64,000 bases of DNA from Winogradskyella psychrotolerans (GTDB taxonomy: Bacteria; Bacteroidota; Bacteroidia; Flavobacteriales; Flavobacteriaceae), in the NCBI RefSeq assembly GCF_018860545.1, contig NZ_JAHKPN010000012.1, positions 1 to 64,000 of the forward strand, given 5' to 3'. Shown here in pieces: positions 33,343 through 41,754 of the stretch. The notes under the pieces were generated by a model. It ran no database searches, was not told the DNA's origin, and worked only from the letters and a program-made list of their open reading frames with translations. Position 1 is the first letter of the stretch, and every line of letters begins with the position of its first letter. Both the position numbers and the translations under genes were made by a program.

Positions 33343-35928
33343 ATGAAAAAAGGACTCATTTTAATTTTTATGTTGGTCTTCGGAACTTGTTTTGCTCAAG
33401 ATTTGGAAGAAACAGTTTATGTGGCTACTGAAAATTTTAGTCAAAATCAAACAGTTGAAGGCCTAAATGAGCTAAATAAAACTAGTCTTCATATTGAAGC
33501 ACAACTTAACACCAAAGACGAGTACTTTGCATTTATAAACCTATTAGTTCATAAAGCATACTATCTCAATACAGTAAATCGAAAAAAAGAAGCTATTACA
33601 AATTATGAGAAAGCATTTCAGCTTTATAATGAACATCACATTTTATCTTATGATATTGTAGAATACTGCCTTATTCCTTTAGGGATCCTCTATCACAAAA
33701 CTAACGCCTACGTCAAAGCGGAACACACTATACGACACTACCTTCAACTATCGGAAAAACAAAATAATAAGCAACAGCAGATTTCTGGCTATATCAACCT
33801 CGCAAAACTGTACCAATCTTTAAGCAAACATCAACAGGTGATAGCTATCGTTACTAAAGGCTTAAAAATTGAAGGCTTAAAAAAACAGCAACAACGCAAC
33901 CTAAATTATATAAAACGAAAAAGTGAATTGCTTTTAAAAACGAATCAAAACCGTTTATTATTAGAAAATGACCTTATTGTAACCCGATTTAATACTAGCA
34001 CGATTGAAAAACTTCAACTCACTTACGAATCGGCGCTACAAAATGAAGATTATGATTTAGCCTACACCAGTCTTAACCGGATAAGAGCTTTAAAAATAAA
34101 CAAACTCACCTCAGGAAGAAGCAGAGCACAATTCAGTTTTCAAGAAGCTCAATTACATTTTATACGAAACGAAAAAGATAAAGCCTTTACAAAACTAAAA
34201 AATTGCTTAGCAATTTTATTACCAAATTTTAATGGTATTGATTTACCGAATGCTAAAGATTTATATCCAGAAAATACCTTTATAGATGTTTTTGATTTAT
34301 GGGCAGCATTACAAACCGAACCTGAAAAAGCACTGCAGAGTTATGATTTAAGTTTTTATGTTACTGAATTGCTCAATAAAGAACACACTAGTCAAGAAAG
34401 CTATATTATTAGTGCAAGCGTTAATAAAGATAGAAGTGAGAAATGTATTGCTTTGTTATATACTAAATACCAAGAAAAAAGAGATATTAAATACATAAGT
34501 CGTGCTTTTAACTATGCCGAATGCAATAAAGCATTAGCTTTAAAATGGCACATCAACAAAAGAACCCTTTTAGAGCAACATCCCACAGATCGTCTTTTAC
34601 TGAAAGAACAAACATTACTAAAGCAACAACAACGACTTACCAACAGATTGCTTAATAGACCTCTAAATAATTCAAAAATATCAGTGCGCGACAGTTTACA
34701 ACAACAGCTCATTACAACAAGTATAGACTTAAAACAAATACAAGATACAATTAACAAAGTATACGTTTCAAACGACTCTAAAGGGTTTGACATAGACCGT
34801 TTACAATCGAAACTAAAAACAGATAAGGCTTGTTTGGTCTCTTATTTTTACGGTAAAAATGGATTGTATCAATTTATGTTCTCCCCAAACAATATGGAGT
34901 TTAACCGGATTGATTTATCTGTTTTAGATCAACAAAGCATTTCGACATATATCAGCTATTTTGAAAATGCCTCAGCCATTAACAATACTATTTCTCAATT
35001 TAGAGATGATGCCTTCAACCTTTATGAATTATTAAAATTAAATGAGATTGGTAACTACCAAAATATAATCATTGTTGCCGATGGCCTATTAAATTTTATT
35101 TCTTTTGAAAGTTTATTAACGCAACAAACTACAGCTTCAAATTATGCTGACATGCCTTTTATGGTGAAGAAACACTGTATCGCTTACCATACAAGTGCAT
35201 CATTTTATAATGAGAGCAAACCATATAAATTTAGAAATTCTGCACTCGGTGTTTTTCCTGTGTTTGATAATAGTAATTTGAAGCTCACCTACTCACTAGA
35301 CGAAGCCGAACAATTAGATAACGAAGTTAAGACTGCGTTTTTAATGTATAATGAGGCTACTAAAAAAGATGTTTTAGAACAAATCAATACTTACAGTATT
35401 TTACACCTTTCCACACATGCCAATAGTGGTGATTTTACAACACCTGCCAATATTGGTTTTATAGATTCAAAATTATACCTGCAAGACCTATATAATCTTG
35501 ATTTAACAAACGACTTGGTCGTTTTAAGTGCCTGTGAAACCGGAGTCGGCATGCTTCAGAAAGGAGAAGGCAGTATGAATTTAGCACGTGGTTTTAAATA
35601 CGCAGGAATATCTAATTTAGTAGTTTCACTTTGGAAAATTAACGATTTATCTACCTCACAGCTCATGTCTAATTTTTATAGTGAGCTCTACAAAACTGAG
35701 TCTGCTTTTTCGGCCAATCAAACCTCTAAATTAATGTACTTAAATCATCCTGATATATCAAATATAAAGAAATCACCTTATTATTGGAGTGCTTTTATCT
35801 ATTCAGGTGATTTAACTGCTGAAGAACCTGCGAATGTTTACAATATATTTAGTTATATCATCTTAGGCTTAATAATTGCGTTGTTATGTTGGTTATTAAT
35901 TTTTAAACAAAAAACATGGAAACGTTAA
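33343..35928 (+). CDS. TPR-CHAT (caspase-like) protease, exported and membrane-anchored
   Basis: 861 aa. Signal peptide to about residue 18 (TCFA, then QDL), TPR-like repeats at about 30-420, a helical linker, a C-terminal CHAT domain (about 560-830) and one C-terminal TM helix (YIILGLIIALLCWLLIF). The caspase-type dyad is present: His692 in ILHLSTHANSG and Cys731 in VVLSACETGVGMLQKGEGSMNLARGF. The dyad order and loops match active CHAT peptidases. The catalytic domain should be in the periplasm, tethered to the inner membrane. Targets unknown; the neighbouring sigma/TPR pair, aspartic protease and response regulator suggest a signalling proteolysis role. It overlaps the next gene by 13 bp. 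Confidence 0.85.
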   Translation: MKKGLILIFMLVFGTCFAQDLEETVYVATENFSQNQTVEGLNELNKTSLHIEAQLNTKDEYFAFINLLVHKAYYLNTVNRKKEAITNYEKAFQLYNEHHILSYDIVEYCLIPLGILYHKTNAYVKAEHTIRHYLQLSEKQNNKQQQISGYINLAKLYQSLSKHQQVIAIVTKGLKIEGLKKQQQRNLNYIKRKSELLLKTNQNRLLLENDLIVTRFNTSTIEKLQLTYESALQNEDYDLAYTSLNRIRALKINKLTSGRSRAQFSFQEAQLHFIRNEKDKAFTKLKNCLAILLPNFNGIDLPNAKDLYPENTFIDVFDLWAALQTEPEKALQSYDLSFYVTELLNKEHTSQESYIISASVNKDRSEKCIALLYTKYQEKRDIKYISRAFNYAECNKALALKWHINKRTLLEQHPTDRLLLKEQTLLKQQQRLTNRLLNRPLNNSKISVRDSLQQQLITTSIDLKQIQDTINKVYVSNDSKGFDIDRLQSKLKTDKACLVSYFYGKNGLYQFMFSPNNMEFNRIDLSVLDQQSISTYISYFENASAINNTISQFRDDAFNLYELLKLNEIGNYQNIIIVADGLLNFISFESLLTQQTTASNYADMPFMVKKHCIAYHTSASFYNESKPYKFRNSALGVFPVFDNSNLKLTYSLDEAEQLDNEVKTAFLMYNEATKKDVLEQINTYSILHLSTHANSGDFTTPANIGFIDSKLYLQDLYNLDLTNDLVVLSACETGVGMLQKGEGSMNLARGFKYAGISNLVVSLWKINDLSTSQLMSNFYSELYKTESAFSANQTSKLMYLNHPDISNIKKSPYYWSAFIYSGDLTAEEPANVYNIFSYIILGLIIALLCWLLIFKQKTWKR

Positions 35929-36356
35929 AGGAGTTCCTCATAAATAAAGGCTATTCTAAAGTAAAATTAAAGTTTACTAAAACGAACCATTTTGAAATAA
36001 AGGCCACTATTAACGGTGTTAAAGGACGTTTTATACTAGATACAGGTGCGTCCAGTAGCTGTGTGGGATTTGAAGCTATTGACCGTTTTAACCTTAAAGT
36101 AAAAGATTCTGAAATTAAAGCTGTTGGTGCTGGAGCTTCTGACATGTTGACGCAAATCTCTACTTCGAATGCCATAAAGGTGGGAAAATGGAAAAAAAAT
36201 CGAATCGCGTTAATTTTATTTAATCTCTCTCATGTCAACAACGGTTTAATAAGTCATGACGCAGACCCTGTGGATGGTATCATTGGTGCAGACATCTTAA
36301 AAAAAGGCAAAGGTATTATAGATTATGAAAAAAAATACTTGTATTTAAAATTATAA
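35916..36356 (+). CDS. Retropepsin-like aspartic protease, single domain
   Basis: 146 aa, cytosolic (no signal peptide). Catalytic motif FILDTGASSS with Asp42-Thr-Gly, flap-like region (VGAGASDMLTQISTSNAIKVG), then the second hydrophobic-Gly element DGIIGADIL, the clan AA pattern. A single lobe implies a homodimer. Its start lies within the last 13 bp of the CHAT gene (other frame), so translation is coupled. Pairing of a CHAT peptidase with a retropepsin-like protease is unusual and may indicate a two-step proteolytic system; substrates unknown. Confidence 0.85.
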   Translation: METLKEFLINKGYSKVKLKFTKTNHFEIKATINGVKGRFILDTGASSSCVGFEAIDRFNLKVKDSEIKAVGAGASDMLTQISTSNAIKVGKWKKNRIALILFNLSHVNNGLISHDADPVDGIIGADILKKGKGIIDYEKKYLYLKL

Positions 36357-36388
36357 CACCCGTTATCCGATTAAATTGGAATTAGAAA

Positions 36389-36419
36389 TTTCATATGCTA
36401 AAGATTCTTACTACCTTTA
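36389..36419 (+). promoter_or_regulatory. Promoter of the response-regulator gene
   Basis: TTTC (36389-36392), 19-nt spacer, TACCTTTA (36412-36419), 19 nt before the ATG. Fits TTTG-N19-TAnnTTTG with one change in each box. Confidence 0.55.
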
Positions 36420-36438
36420 AAATAATTAATAGCAAAAA

Positions 36439-37068
36439 ATGAACCCTACGATTATTATAGCAGATGACCATCCTTTGGTCCTGAAAGGTCTCCACGATTT
36501 TTTAATAGAAAAAAAACATAATGTATTAGCCAGTGCAAAAAACGGAAAAGAAGCATTAGCACTTATAAAAGCACATACACCAGACATTGCCATTTTAGAT
36601 ATAAAAATGCCGTTTTTAACAGGCTTGCAGATTGCTGAAAAATGTAAAAATGATAAGTTAGCAACTAAAATAATTCTTATTACTTTCGAAAAAGACGAGA
36701 AGACATATTATGATGCTAAAGCCTTAGGAATTTATGGTTATGTCTTAAAGGAATTTGCACTCGTGGAAATTGAAAACTGTATCTCATCTGTTACAAAGGA
36801 TAAGTCTTATTTCAGTCCTGAATTATTAAAATTTTTAGAATTAAATGCGTTACCTGACAACTTCGACTTATTAACGAATCATGAAAAAGGAATTGTAAAA
36901 TTAATATCACAGAACAAAACTGGAGTTGAAATAGCAGATTTGCTTCGAATTTCACCTAGAACTGTAGAAAAACACAAAAGCAATATTATAAAAAAATTAA
37001 AATTGGAAAGTAAACAAAATAGTTTGCTCATTTGGGCAAAGGAAAATTCTAAATTTTTTGATACTTAA
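36439..37068 (+). CDS. NarL/LuxR-family response regulator
   Basis: 209 aa. Receiver domain at about 1-120 with acid pocket IIIADDHP, phospho-acceptor Asp54 in IAILDIKMPFLTG, switch Thr in IILITFEK and the conserved Lys in GYVLKEFA. HTH domain at about 145-200 (LLTNHEKGIVKLISQNKTGVEIADLLRISPRTVEKHKSNIIKKLKLES). DNA-binding regulator of the NarL class; no cognate kinase is adjacent. Two identical 16-bp palindromes lie just downstream and are natural candidate binding sites. Confidence 0.93.
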   Translation: MNPTIIIADDHPLVLKGLHDFLIEKKHNVLASAKNGKEALALIKAHTPDIAILDIKMPFLTGLQIAEKCKNDKLATKIILITFEKDEKTYYDAKALGIYGYVLKEFALVEIENCISSVTKDKSYFSPELLKFLELNALPDNFDLLTNHEKGIVKLISQNKTGVEIADLLRISPRTVEKHKSNIIKKLKLESKQNSLLIWAKENSKFFDT

Positions 37069-37087
37069 TTAAAAAAAAAATGAAAAC

Positions 37088-37139
37088 TACGTAAAGTTAC
37101 GTATAGTATTGTATTATTATTTTCAAGACCTTTACATCA
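37088..37139 (+). repeat. 52-nt direct repeat, copy 1: palindromic operator plus promoter-like segment
   Basis: Shared 30-nt block 37088-37117, 13 nt less conserved, then TTTACATCA (37131-37139). The block begins with a perfect palindrome TACGTAA-AG-TTACGTA (37088-37103), then TATAGTATTGTATTAT. Copy 2 is at 37277-37328 with the same spacing. The -33-like TTG and TACATC(A/T) are spaced roughly as in Bacteroidota promoters. Copy 1 leads into a terminator-ended non-coding stretch. Confidence 0.75.
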
Positions 37140-37257
37140 TGTTACAAATGTAGGGGTTGTAACATACAATTTGCTATTAGTTAATTCTAAAAAACATAGG
37201 ATTGATTAATTCTTAGGGATTATTTTGGCCTCGAACTTTGGTTCGAGGCCTTTTTTT
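37131..37257 (+). ncRNA. Candidate small non-coding transcript ending in a terminator
   Basis: Downstream of repeat copy 1. Contains a perfect 9-bp hairpin ATGTTACAA / TTGTAACAT (37139-37147, 37157-37165) with 9-nt loop ATGTAGGGG, a 60-nt AT-rich middle with no sensible ORF (the ATG at 37139 meets TAG after four codons), and the terminator at 37227-37257. The exact start is not known. No known RNA family recognised. Confidence 0.45.
37227..37257 (+). terminator. Strong terminator of the candidate small RNA
   Basis: GGCCTCGAAC (37227-37236), loop TTTG, GTTCGAGGCC (37241-37250), seven T (37251-37257). Perfect 10-bp GC-rich stem, the strongest terminator in this region. Confidence 0.92.
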
Positions 37258-37276
37258 ATGAAAAAAACTCAAAAAA

Positions 37277-37328
37277 TACGTAAAGTTACGTATAGTATTG
37301 TATTATAATTAGTTGCAACTTTACATCA
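37277..37328 (+). repeat. 52-nt direct repeat, copy 2, upstream of the 38-aa ORF
   Basis: Same 30-nt block as copy 1 (37277-37306) with the identical palindrome at 37277-37292, 13 nt, then TTTACATCA (37320-37328). It starts 189 bp downstream of copy 1 and 133 bp upstream of the small ORF. The A-rich stretch upstream of the palindrome is also shared. Confidence 0.75.
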
Positions 37329-37361
37329 GCTATTAATTCATACCTCAAATTAAAATCTTAT

Positions 37362-37393
37362 AAGCTCTGAATAACTTATAATTCAGAGCTTTT
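37362..37393 (+). terminator. Hairpin with weak T-run before the 38-aa ORF (attenuator candidate)
   Basis: AAGCTCTGAAT (37362-37372), 8-nt loop, ATTCAGAGCTT (37381-37391), only four T then A. Could terminate a second short RNA from repeat copy 2 or act as a leader attenuator for the ORF at 37410. Confidence 0.5.
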
Positions 37394-37409
37394 AAAAAAA
37401 CAAAACTTT

Positions 37410-37526
37410 ATGGAAACAACAAAAAATGAATCTACCACAAAAAGTGATAAAGTATTTATAATCTTATTAATTGTTAGTTCAGTAATTGTAATATCAGCAA
37501 ATATTGCTGTTAATTTCTTTAGTTAG
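37410..37526 (+). CDS. Small single-pass membrane peptide, 38 aa
   Basis: ATG at 37410, TAG at 37524-37526. A polar Thr/Lys/Ser N-terminus (METTKNESTTKSDK) is followed by one TM helix of about 20 residues (VFIILLIVSSVIVISANIAV) and a short tail NFFS. The start is placed by the only in-frame ATG after the leader. Upstream: repeat copy 2 and a hairpin leader; downstream: a terminator. The layout is a complete small transcription unit. No family recognised. Confidence 0.55.
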   Translation: METTKNESTTKSDKVFIILLIVSSVIVISANIAVNFFS

Positions 37527-37564
37527 ATAAAGTTAGTTAAATTAGGTGCTCTTGGTAAGGAGCA

Positions 37565-37597
37565 AAAAAGCGCAACTCTATAGGAATTGCGCTTTTT
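37565..37597. terminator. Bidirectional terminator between the 38-aa ORF and odhB
   Basis: AAAAAGCGCAA (37565-37575) and TTGCGCTTTTT (37587-37597), an 11-bp stem with A-tract and T-tract on both sides, so it can serve both convergent units. Confidence 0.85.
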
Positions 37598-37620
37598 GTT
37601 TTTAAACATTTATTTAAGAC

Positions 37621-38835
37621 TTACATCTCTAATGCCTTCTTCACGTTATTATCCATTAATAACTCTTCAGGATTTTCTAAAGCTTCTTTTACAGCCACTA
37701 AGAACCCTACAGACTCCTTACCATCAATAATTCGGTGATCATAAGATAAAGCGACATACATCATAGGATGAATTTCTACTTTACCATCTACAGCGATAGG
37801 ACGTTGAATAATATTGTGCATCCCTAAAATTCCACTTTGTGGAGGATTAATAATAGGTGTAGATAACATACTACCAAAAACACCACCATTTGTAATTGTA
37901 AATGTACCACCTGTCATTTCATCAACCGTGATTTGACCATCTCTAGCTCTAAGTGCTAAACGTTTTACTTCAGATTCAACTCCTCTAAATGTTAAGTTTT
38001 CAGCATTTCTAATCACTGGTACCATGAGTCCTTTTGGTCCTGAAACCGCAATACTAATATCTACAAAATCGTAAGTCAACATTTCCTTACCATCAATCAT
38101 AGAGTTAACAGCAGGATACATTTTTAACGCTCTAACAACAGCAAGAGAAAAGAAACTCATAAAGCCAAGGCTCACGCCATGTTTTGCCTTAAAGTCTTCT
38201 TTGTACTTTTTACGCAATTCAAAAATAGGAGTCATATTTACCTCATTAAATGTGGTTAACATGGCTGTCGTATTTTTTGCTTCAACTAAACGTTCCGCTA
38301 CTTTACGACGCAACATTGACATTTTACTGTGCGTTGTTCCTCTATTACCGCCAGTAGGAGTTCCCATAGATGGTACTGCTTTTACAGCATCATCTTGAGT
38401 AATTCTACCATCTTTTCCAGTGCCTGAAACAGAACTTGCATCAATACCTTTTTCAGCTAATACTTTCTTAGCAGCAGGACTTGCAGTGCCTGTTGCATAC
38501 GTTTTAGATTCCGCAGCAACGGGTTGAGATGCTTCTTTTACAGGAGCCTCTTCCTTCTTTTCTGCTTTTGCAGGAGCTTCACCTCCTTCTGGTTTTGCCG
38601 CGCTAGTATCTATTAAACAAACAATAGCACCTACAGCAACAGCATCACCTTCTTCAGCTTTTAGTGTAATTGTTCCACTAGCCTCTGCAGGTAACTCCAA
38701 AGTTGCTTTATCACTATCGACTTCAGCGATTGCTTGGTCTTTTTCAACATAGTCACCATCTTGCACTAACCATTCTGCAATTTCTACCTCAGTAATTGAT
38801 TCGCCTGGTGAAGGCACTTTCATTTCTAAAATCAT
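37621..38835 (-). CDS. odhB: Dihydrolipoamide succinyltransferase, E2 of 2-oxoglutarate dehydrogenase
   Basis: 404 aa. Lipoyl domain at 1-77 with the lipoylated Lys in [13 protein letters not shown]; a linker rich in Ala/Lys/Glu; a peripheral subunit-binding domain ([19 protein letters not shown]); a catalytic CAT domain from about 175 with [15 protein letters not shown] (His and Asp of the acyltransferase). TCA cycle enzyme that transfers the succinyl group to CoA. It follows odhA (sucA) by 48 bp on the same strand. Confidence 0.95.
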   Translation of the reverse strand: MILEMKVPSPGESITEVEIAEWLVQDGDYVEKDQAIAEVDSDKATLELPAEASGTITLKAEEGDAVAVGAIVCLIDTSAAKPEGGEAPAKAEKKEEAPVKEASQPVAAESKTYATGTASPAAKKVLAEKGIDASSVSGTGKDGRITQDDAVKAVPSMGTPTGGNRGTTHSKMSMLRRKVAERLVEAKNTTAMLTTFNEVNMTPIFELRKKYKEDFKAKHGVSLGFMSFFSLAVVRALKMYPAVNSMIDGKEMLTYDFVDISIAVSGPKGLMVPVIRNAENLTFRGVESEVKRLALRARDGQITVDEMTGGTFTITNGGVFGSMLSTPIINPPQSGILGMHNIIQRPIAVDGKVEIHPMMYVALSYDHRIIDGKESVGFLVAVKEALENPEELLMDNNVKKALEM

Positions 38836-38883
38836 GCTTTATTGTTTTATTTAAGCTCTAATTTGCGTTGTATTAATTCTTTT

Positions 38884-41640
38884 TTATCTCTGGTTGTTTT
38901 TGGTTTTATCAAAAACGTAATCTATAACTTCTTTGTGTCTTATTTTAGAACGAACCGAACTTCCAGCTGCAGGTGCACCATAAGGACGTCTACTCGCAAC
39001 TCTAAATTGTTTAGCTTCATCAAAGTTCATTAACATGTGGCCATAAGCTCCCATATTTCTTGGTTCTTCTTGTGCCCAAACGATATCTTCTGCATGCTTA
39101 TATTTTTCAAGTACTGCTCTCATATCTTTAGCAGGCAATGGAAATAACTGCTCTATTCTTACCAAAGCGATATCTTCTCTTTCAAGATTTTCTTGTTCCT
39201 CTAATAAATCATAGTAAAATTTACCTGTCACAAAGACTAATGTTTTTACCTTATCTGCCTTTGCGCTAGCATCATCGATTAGCATTTGGAAACTTCCATT
39301 TACAAATTCATCTACCGTAGACACCACTTTTGGATGACGTAATAAACTTTTTGGTGTAAACACAATTAAAGGTTTTCTGTAATCTGCCTTCACTTGTCTA
39401 CGTAGTAAGTGAAACATATTTGCGGGTGTTGTACAATCTGCTACAAACATGTTATCCTTTGCGCACAATTGTAAATAACGCTCCATACGTCCTGAAGAAT
39501 GTTCCGCTCCTTGACCTTCATAACCATGAGGCAACAGCATTACCAATCCATTCTGTAATTTCCATTTATCTTCTGCAGCAGAGATATATTGGTCTAACAT
39601 AATTTGAGCTCCATTACTGAAATCACCAAATTGCGCTTCCCAAATTGTTAATGTTTCAGGACTTGCCATAGCGTAACCATAGTCAAAACCAACAACTCCG
39701 TACTCCGATAATAGCGAGTTATAGATATAAAACTTTCCTTGATCGTCGCTTAATCTATTGTGTAAAATAATTTCTTCTTCACTATCCTCAACTTTCACAA
39801 CCGCATGACGATGTGAAAAGGTTCCTCGCTCTACATCTTGGCCAGACATACGAACATCATTACCGTCTAACAAAATAGAACCATAAGCCAAATGTTCTGC
39901 CATGGCCCAATCTAAACGATCTTCATCAAACATCGTTTGTCTCGACTCTATTAAACGTTGAATTTTTCTTATAAATTTTTTATCTTTTGGTAAACTAGAT
40001 ATGCCTTCTGCAATTTTTTTAAGCCCTTCTTTAGAATATGATGTATTCACTGGCTGCATCATCTTGTCTTCTTGAGCTGTCGTAAAATTAGTCCACTCAT
40101 TCTGCATAAATGGTGTAATCTCTGTTTTCTTTACTTTACGAGAATCTTCAAGTTTTTCTTCAAGCCTATCTTTATACTCTTTTTCTATTTTAGTCACAAA
40201 GTCATTAGTAATAACTCCTTCTGCGAGTAAACGCTCTGCATAAATATCTCTTGGATTTTTATGTTTAGCAATAGCTTTATATAATAATGGTTGTGTAAAT
40301 TTAGGTTCATCTCCTTCATTATGACCATATTTTCTATAACCTAACATATCTATAAAGACATCACGCTTAAATTTCATTCTAAAATGCAAAGCGAATAATG
40401 TCGCATGCACTACAGCTTCAGCATCATCTGCATTAACGTGTAACACCGGAGACAGTGTTACTTTTCCAACGTCTGTACAATAGGTACTAGAACGTGCATC
40501 TAAATAATTGGTAGTAAAACCAATTTGGTTATTCACTACGATATGAATGGTTCCGTTGGTTTTATAACCATCAAGCTGAGCCATTTGAATTAACTCATAA
40601 ACCAAACCTTGCCCAGCAATAGCCGCATCACCATGTACTATTATTGGTAGAACTTGTGATGGGTTATCAGGATATTTATCGTCTTGTTTTGCTCTAACAA
40701 TACCTTCTACAACAGCACCAACAGTTTCTAAGTGTGAAGGATTTGGTGCTATATTTAAATTAATTTTCTTACCTGTATCGGTTACACGATCACTCGTCCA
40801 ACCTAAATGGTATTTCACATCACCATCAAAAACTTCTTGCTCGTAATCTTTACCATCAAACTCGCTAAAAATATCTTTAGCAGATTTACCAAAAATATTT
40901 GTTAAGGTACTTAAACGACCACGATGCGCCATTCCCATTACAAATTCTTTGACATCATAACCAGAAGCATGCTCAATTAAAGCATCTAAAGCTGGAATTA
41001 ATGCTTCACCTCCTTCTAAAGAGAACCGTTTTTGACCTACATATTTAGTATGTAAAAAGTTTTCGAAAGACACAGCTTCATTCAATTTTCTTAAAATTGT
41101 TTTCTTCTGATCCGGTGAAAACTGTGGATGATTATCATTAATATTAAGCTTCTGCTGAATCCATTTAATTTCTTCAGGCTTTCTGATGTACATATACTCT
41201 ACACCAATAGACTCACAATATACACGTTCTAAATGATCTATAATAGTTTGCAAAGTTGCAGACCCCAAACCTAAGACTTCTCCTGCTGAGAAAACAGTCT
41301 GTAAATCATTTTTTGATAATCCAAAGTTTTCAACTTCTAAGGTTGGAGCATATTTACGTCGTGCTCGTACAGGGTTTGTTTTTGTAAACAAATGACCTCT
41401 ACTTCTATAACCATCAATAAGTTTAAGAACTTGAAATTCTTTTTGAACCTGTTCTGGAATTTGGGTGGAAACACCCTCAATAATTTCACCATCTAAACCA
41501 TAATTTTCGGATCCGAAGTCGTAACCTTGAAAAAAGGCGCGCCAACTTGGCTCTACAGAATCTGGGTGTTTTAGGTATTGGTCGTATAAATCAGCAAAAT
41601 ATGCTGTATGTGCCGCGTTGAGAAAGGAATATTTATCCAT
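38884..41640 (-). CDS. sucA: 2-oxoglutarate dehydrogenase E1 component
   Basis: 918 aa. N-terminal helix FLNAAHTAYFADLYDQYLKHPDSVEPSW, then AHRGRLSTLTNIFGK, the ThDP site HGDAAIAGQGLVYE to NNQIGFTT, and the C-terminal transketolase-like half with LLPHGYEGQGAEHSSGRMERYL and EEPRNMGAYGHM. Decarboxylates 2-oxoglutarate with ThDP in the TCA cycle. With odhB forms a two-gene operon; E3 is elsewhere. Start supported by the preserved N-terminal segment. Confidence 0.96.
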   Translation of the reverse strand: MDKYSFLNAAHTAYFADLYDQYLKHPDSVEPSWRAFFQGYDFGSENYGLDGEIIEGVSTQIPEQVQKEFQVLKLIDGYRSRGHLFTKTNPVRARRKYAPTLEVENFGLSKNDLQTVFSAGEVLGLGSATLQTIIDHLERVYCESIGVEYMYIRKPEEIKWIQQKLNINDNHPQFSPDQKKTILRKLNEAVSFENFLHTKYVGQKRFSLEGGEALIPALDALIEHASGYDVKEFVMGMAHRGRLSTLTNIFGKSAKDIFSEFDGKDYEQEVFDGDVKYHLGWTSDRVTDTGKKINLNIAPNPSHLETVGAVVEGIVRAKQDDKYPDNPSQVLPIIVHGDAAIAGQGLVYELIQMAQLDGYKTNGTIHIVVNNQIGFTTNYLDARSSTYCTDVGKVTLSPVLHVNADDAEAVVHATLFALHFRMKFKRDVFIDMLGYRKYGHNEGDEPKFTQPLLYKAIAKHKNPRDIYAERLLAEGVITNDFVTKIEKEYKDRLEEKLEDSRKVKKTEITPFMQNEWTNFTTAQEDKMMQPVNTSYSKEGLKKIAEGISSLPKDKKFIRKIQRLIESRQTMFDEDRLDWAMAEHLAYGSILLDGNDVRMSGQDVERGTFSHRHAVVKVEDSEEEIILHNRLSDDQGKFYIYNSLLSEYGVVGFDYGYAMASPETLTIWEAQFGDFSNGAQIMLDQYISAAEDKWKLQNGLVMLLPHGYEGQGAEHSSGRMERYLQLCAKDNMFVADCTTPANMFHLLRRQVKADYRKPLIVFTPKSLLRHPKVVSTVDEFVNGSFQMLIDDASAKADKVKTLVFVTGKFYYDLLEEQENLEREDIALVRIEQLFPLPAKDMRAVLEKYKHAEDIVWAQEEPRNMGAYGHMLMNFDEAKQFRVASRRPYGAPAAGSSVRSKIRHKEVIDYVFDKTKNNQR

Positions 41641-41679
41641 TTTACTTTTTGAGACGTTGACGTTTCAACAAAATTTAGT

Positions 41680-41687
41680 CAAAAATA
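41680..41687 (-). promoter_or_regulatory. Possible -7 box upstream of sucA
   Basis: Minus strand TATTTTTG at 41687-41680, 39 nt before the sucA ATG. The -33 position reads TTAT, so this is a partial match. Confidence 0.35.
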
Positions 41688-41754
41688 CAACTTTTACTAA
41701 ATATAGATAAGGATTTATTATATTTATAACATATTGAATAGAACTAATTATACT

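Noticed and set aside
37088..37328. CRISPR array
   Set aside because: Only two copies, 189 bp apart, with an internal palindrome and promoter features; no spacer pattern and no cas genes.
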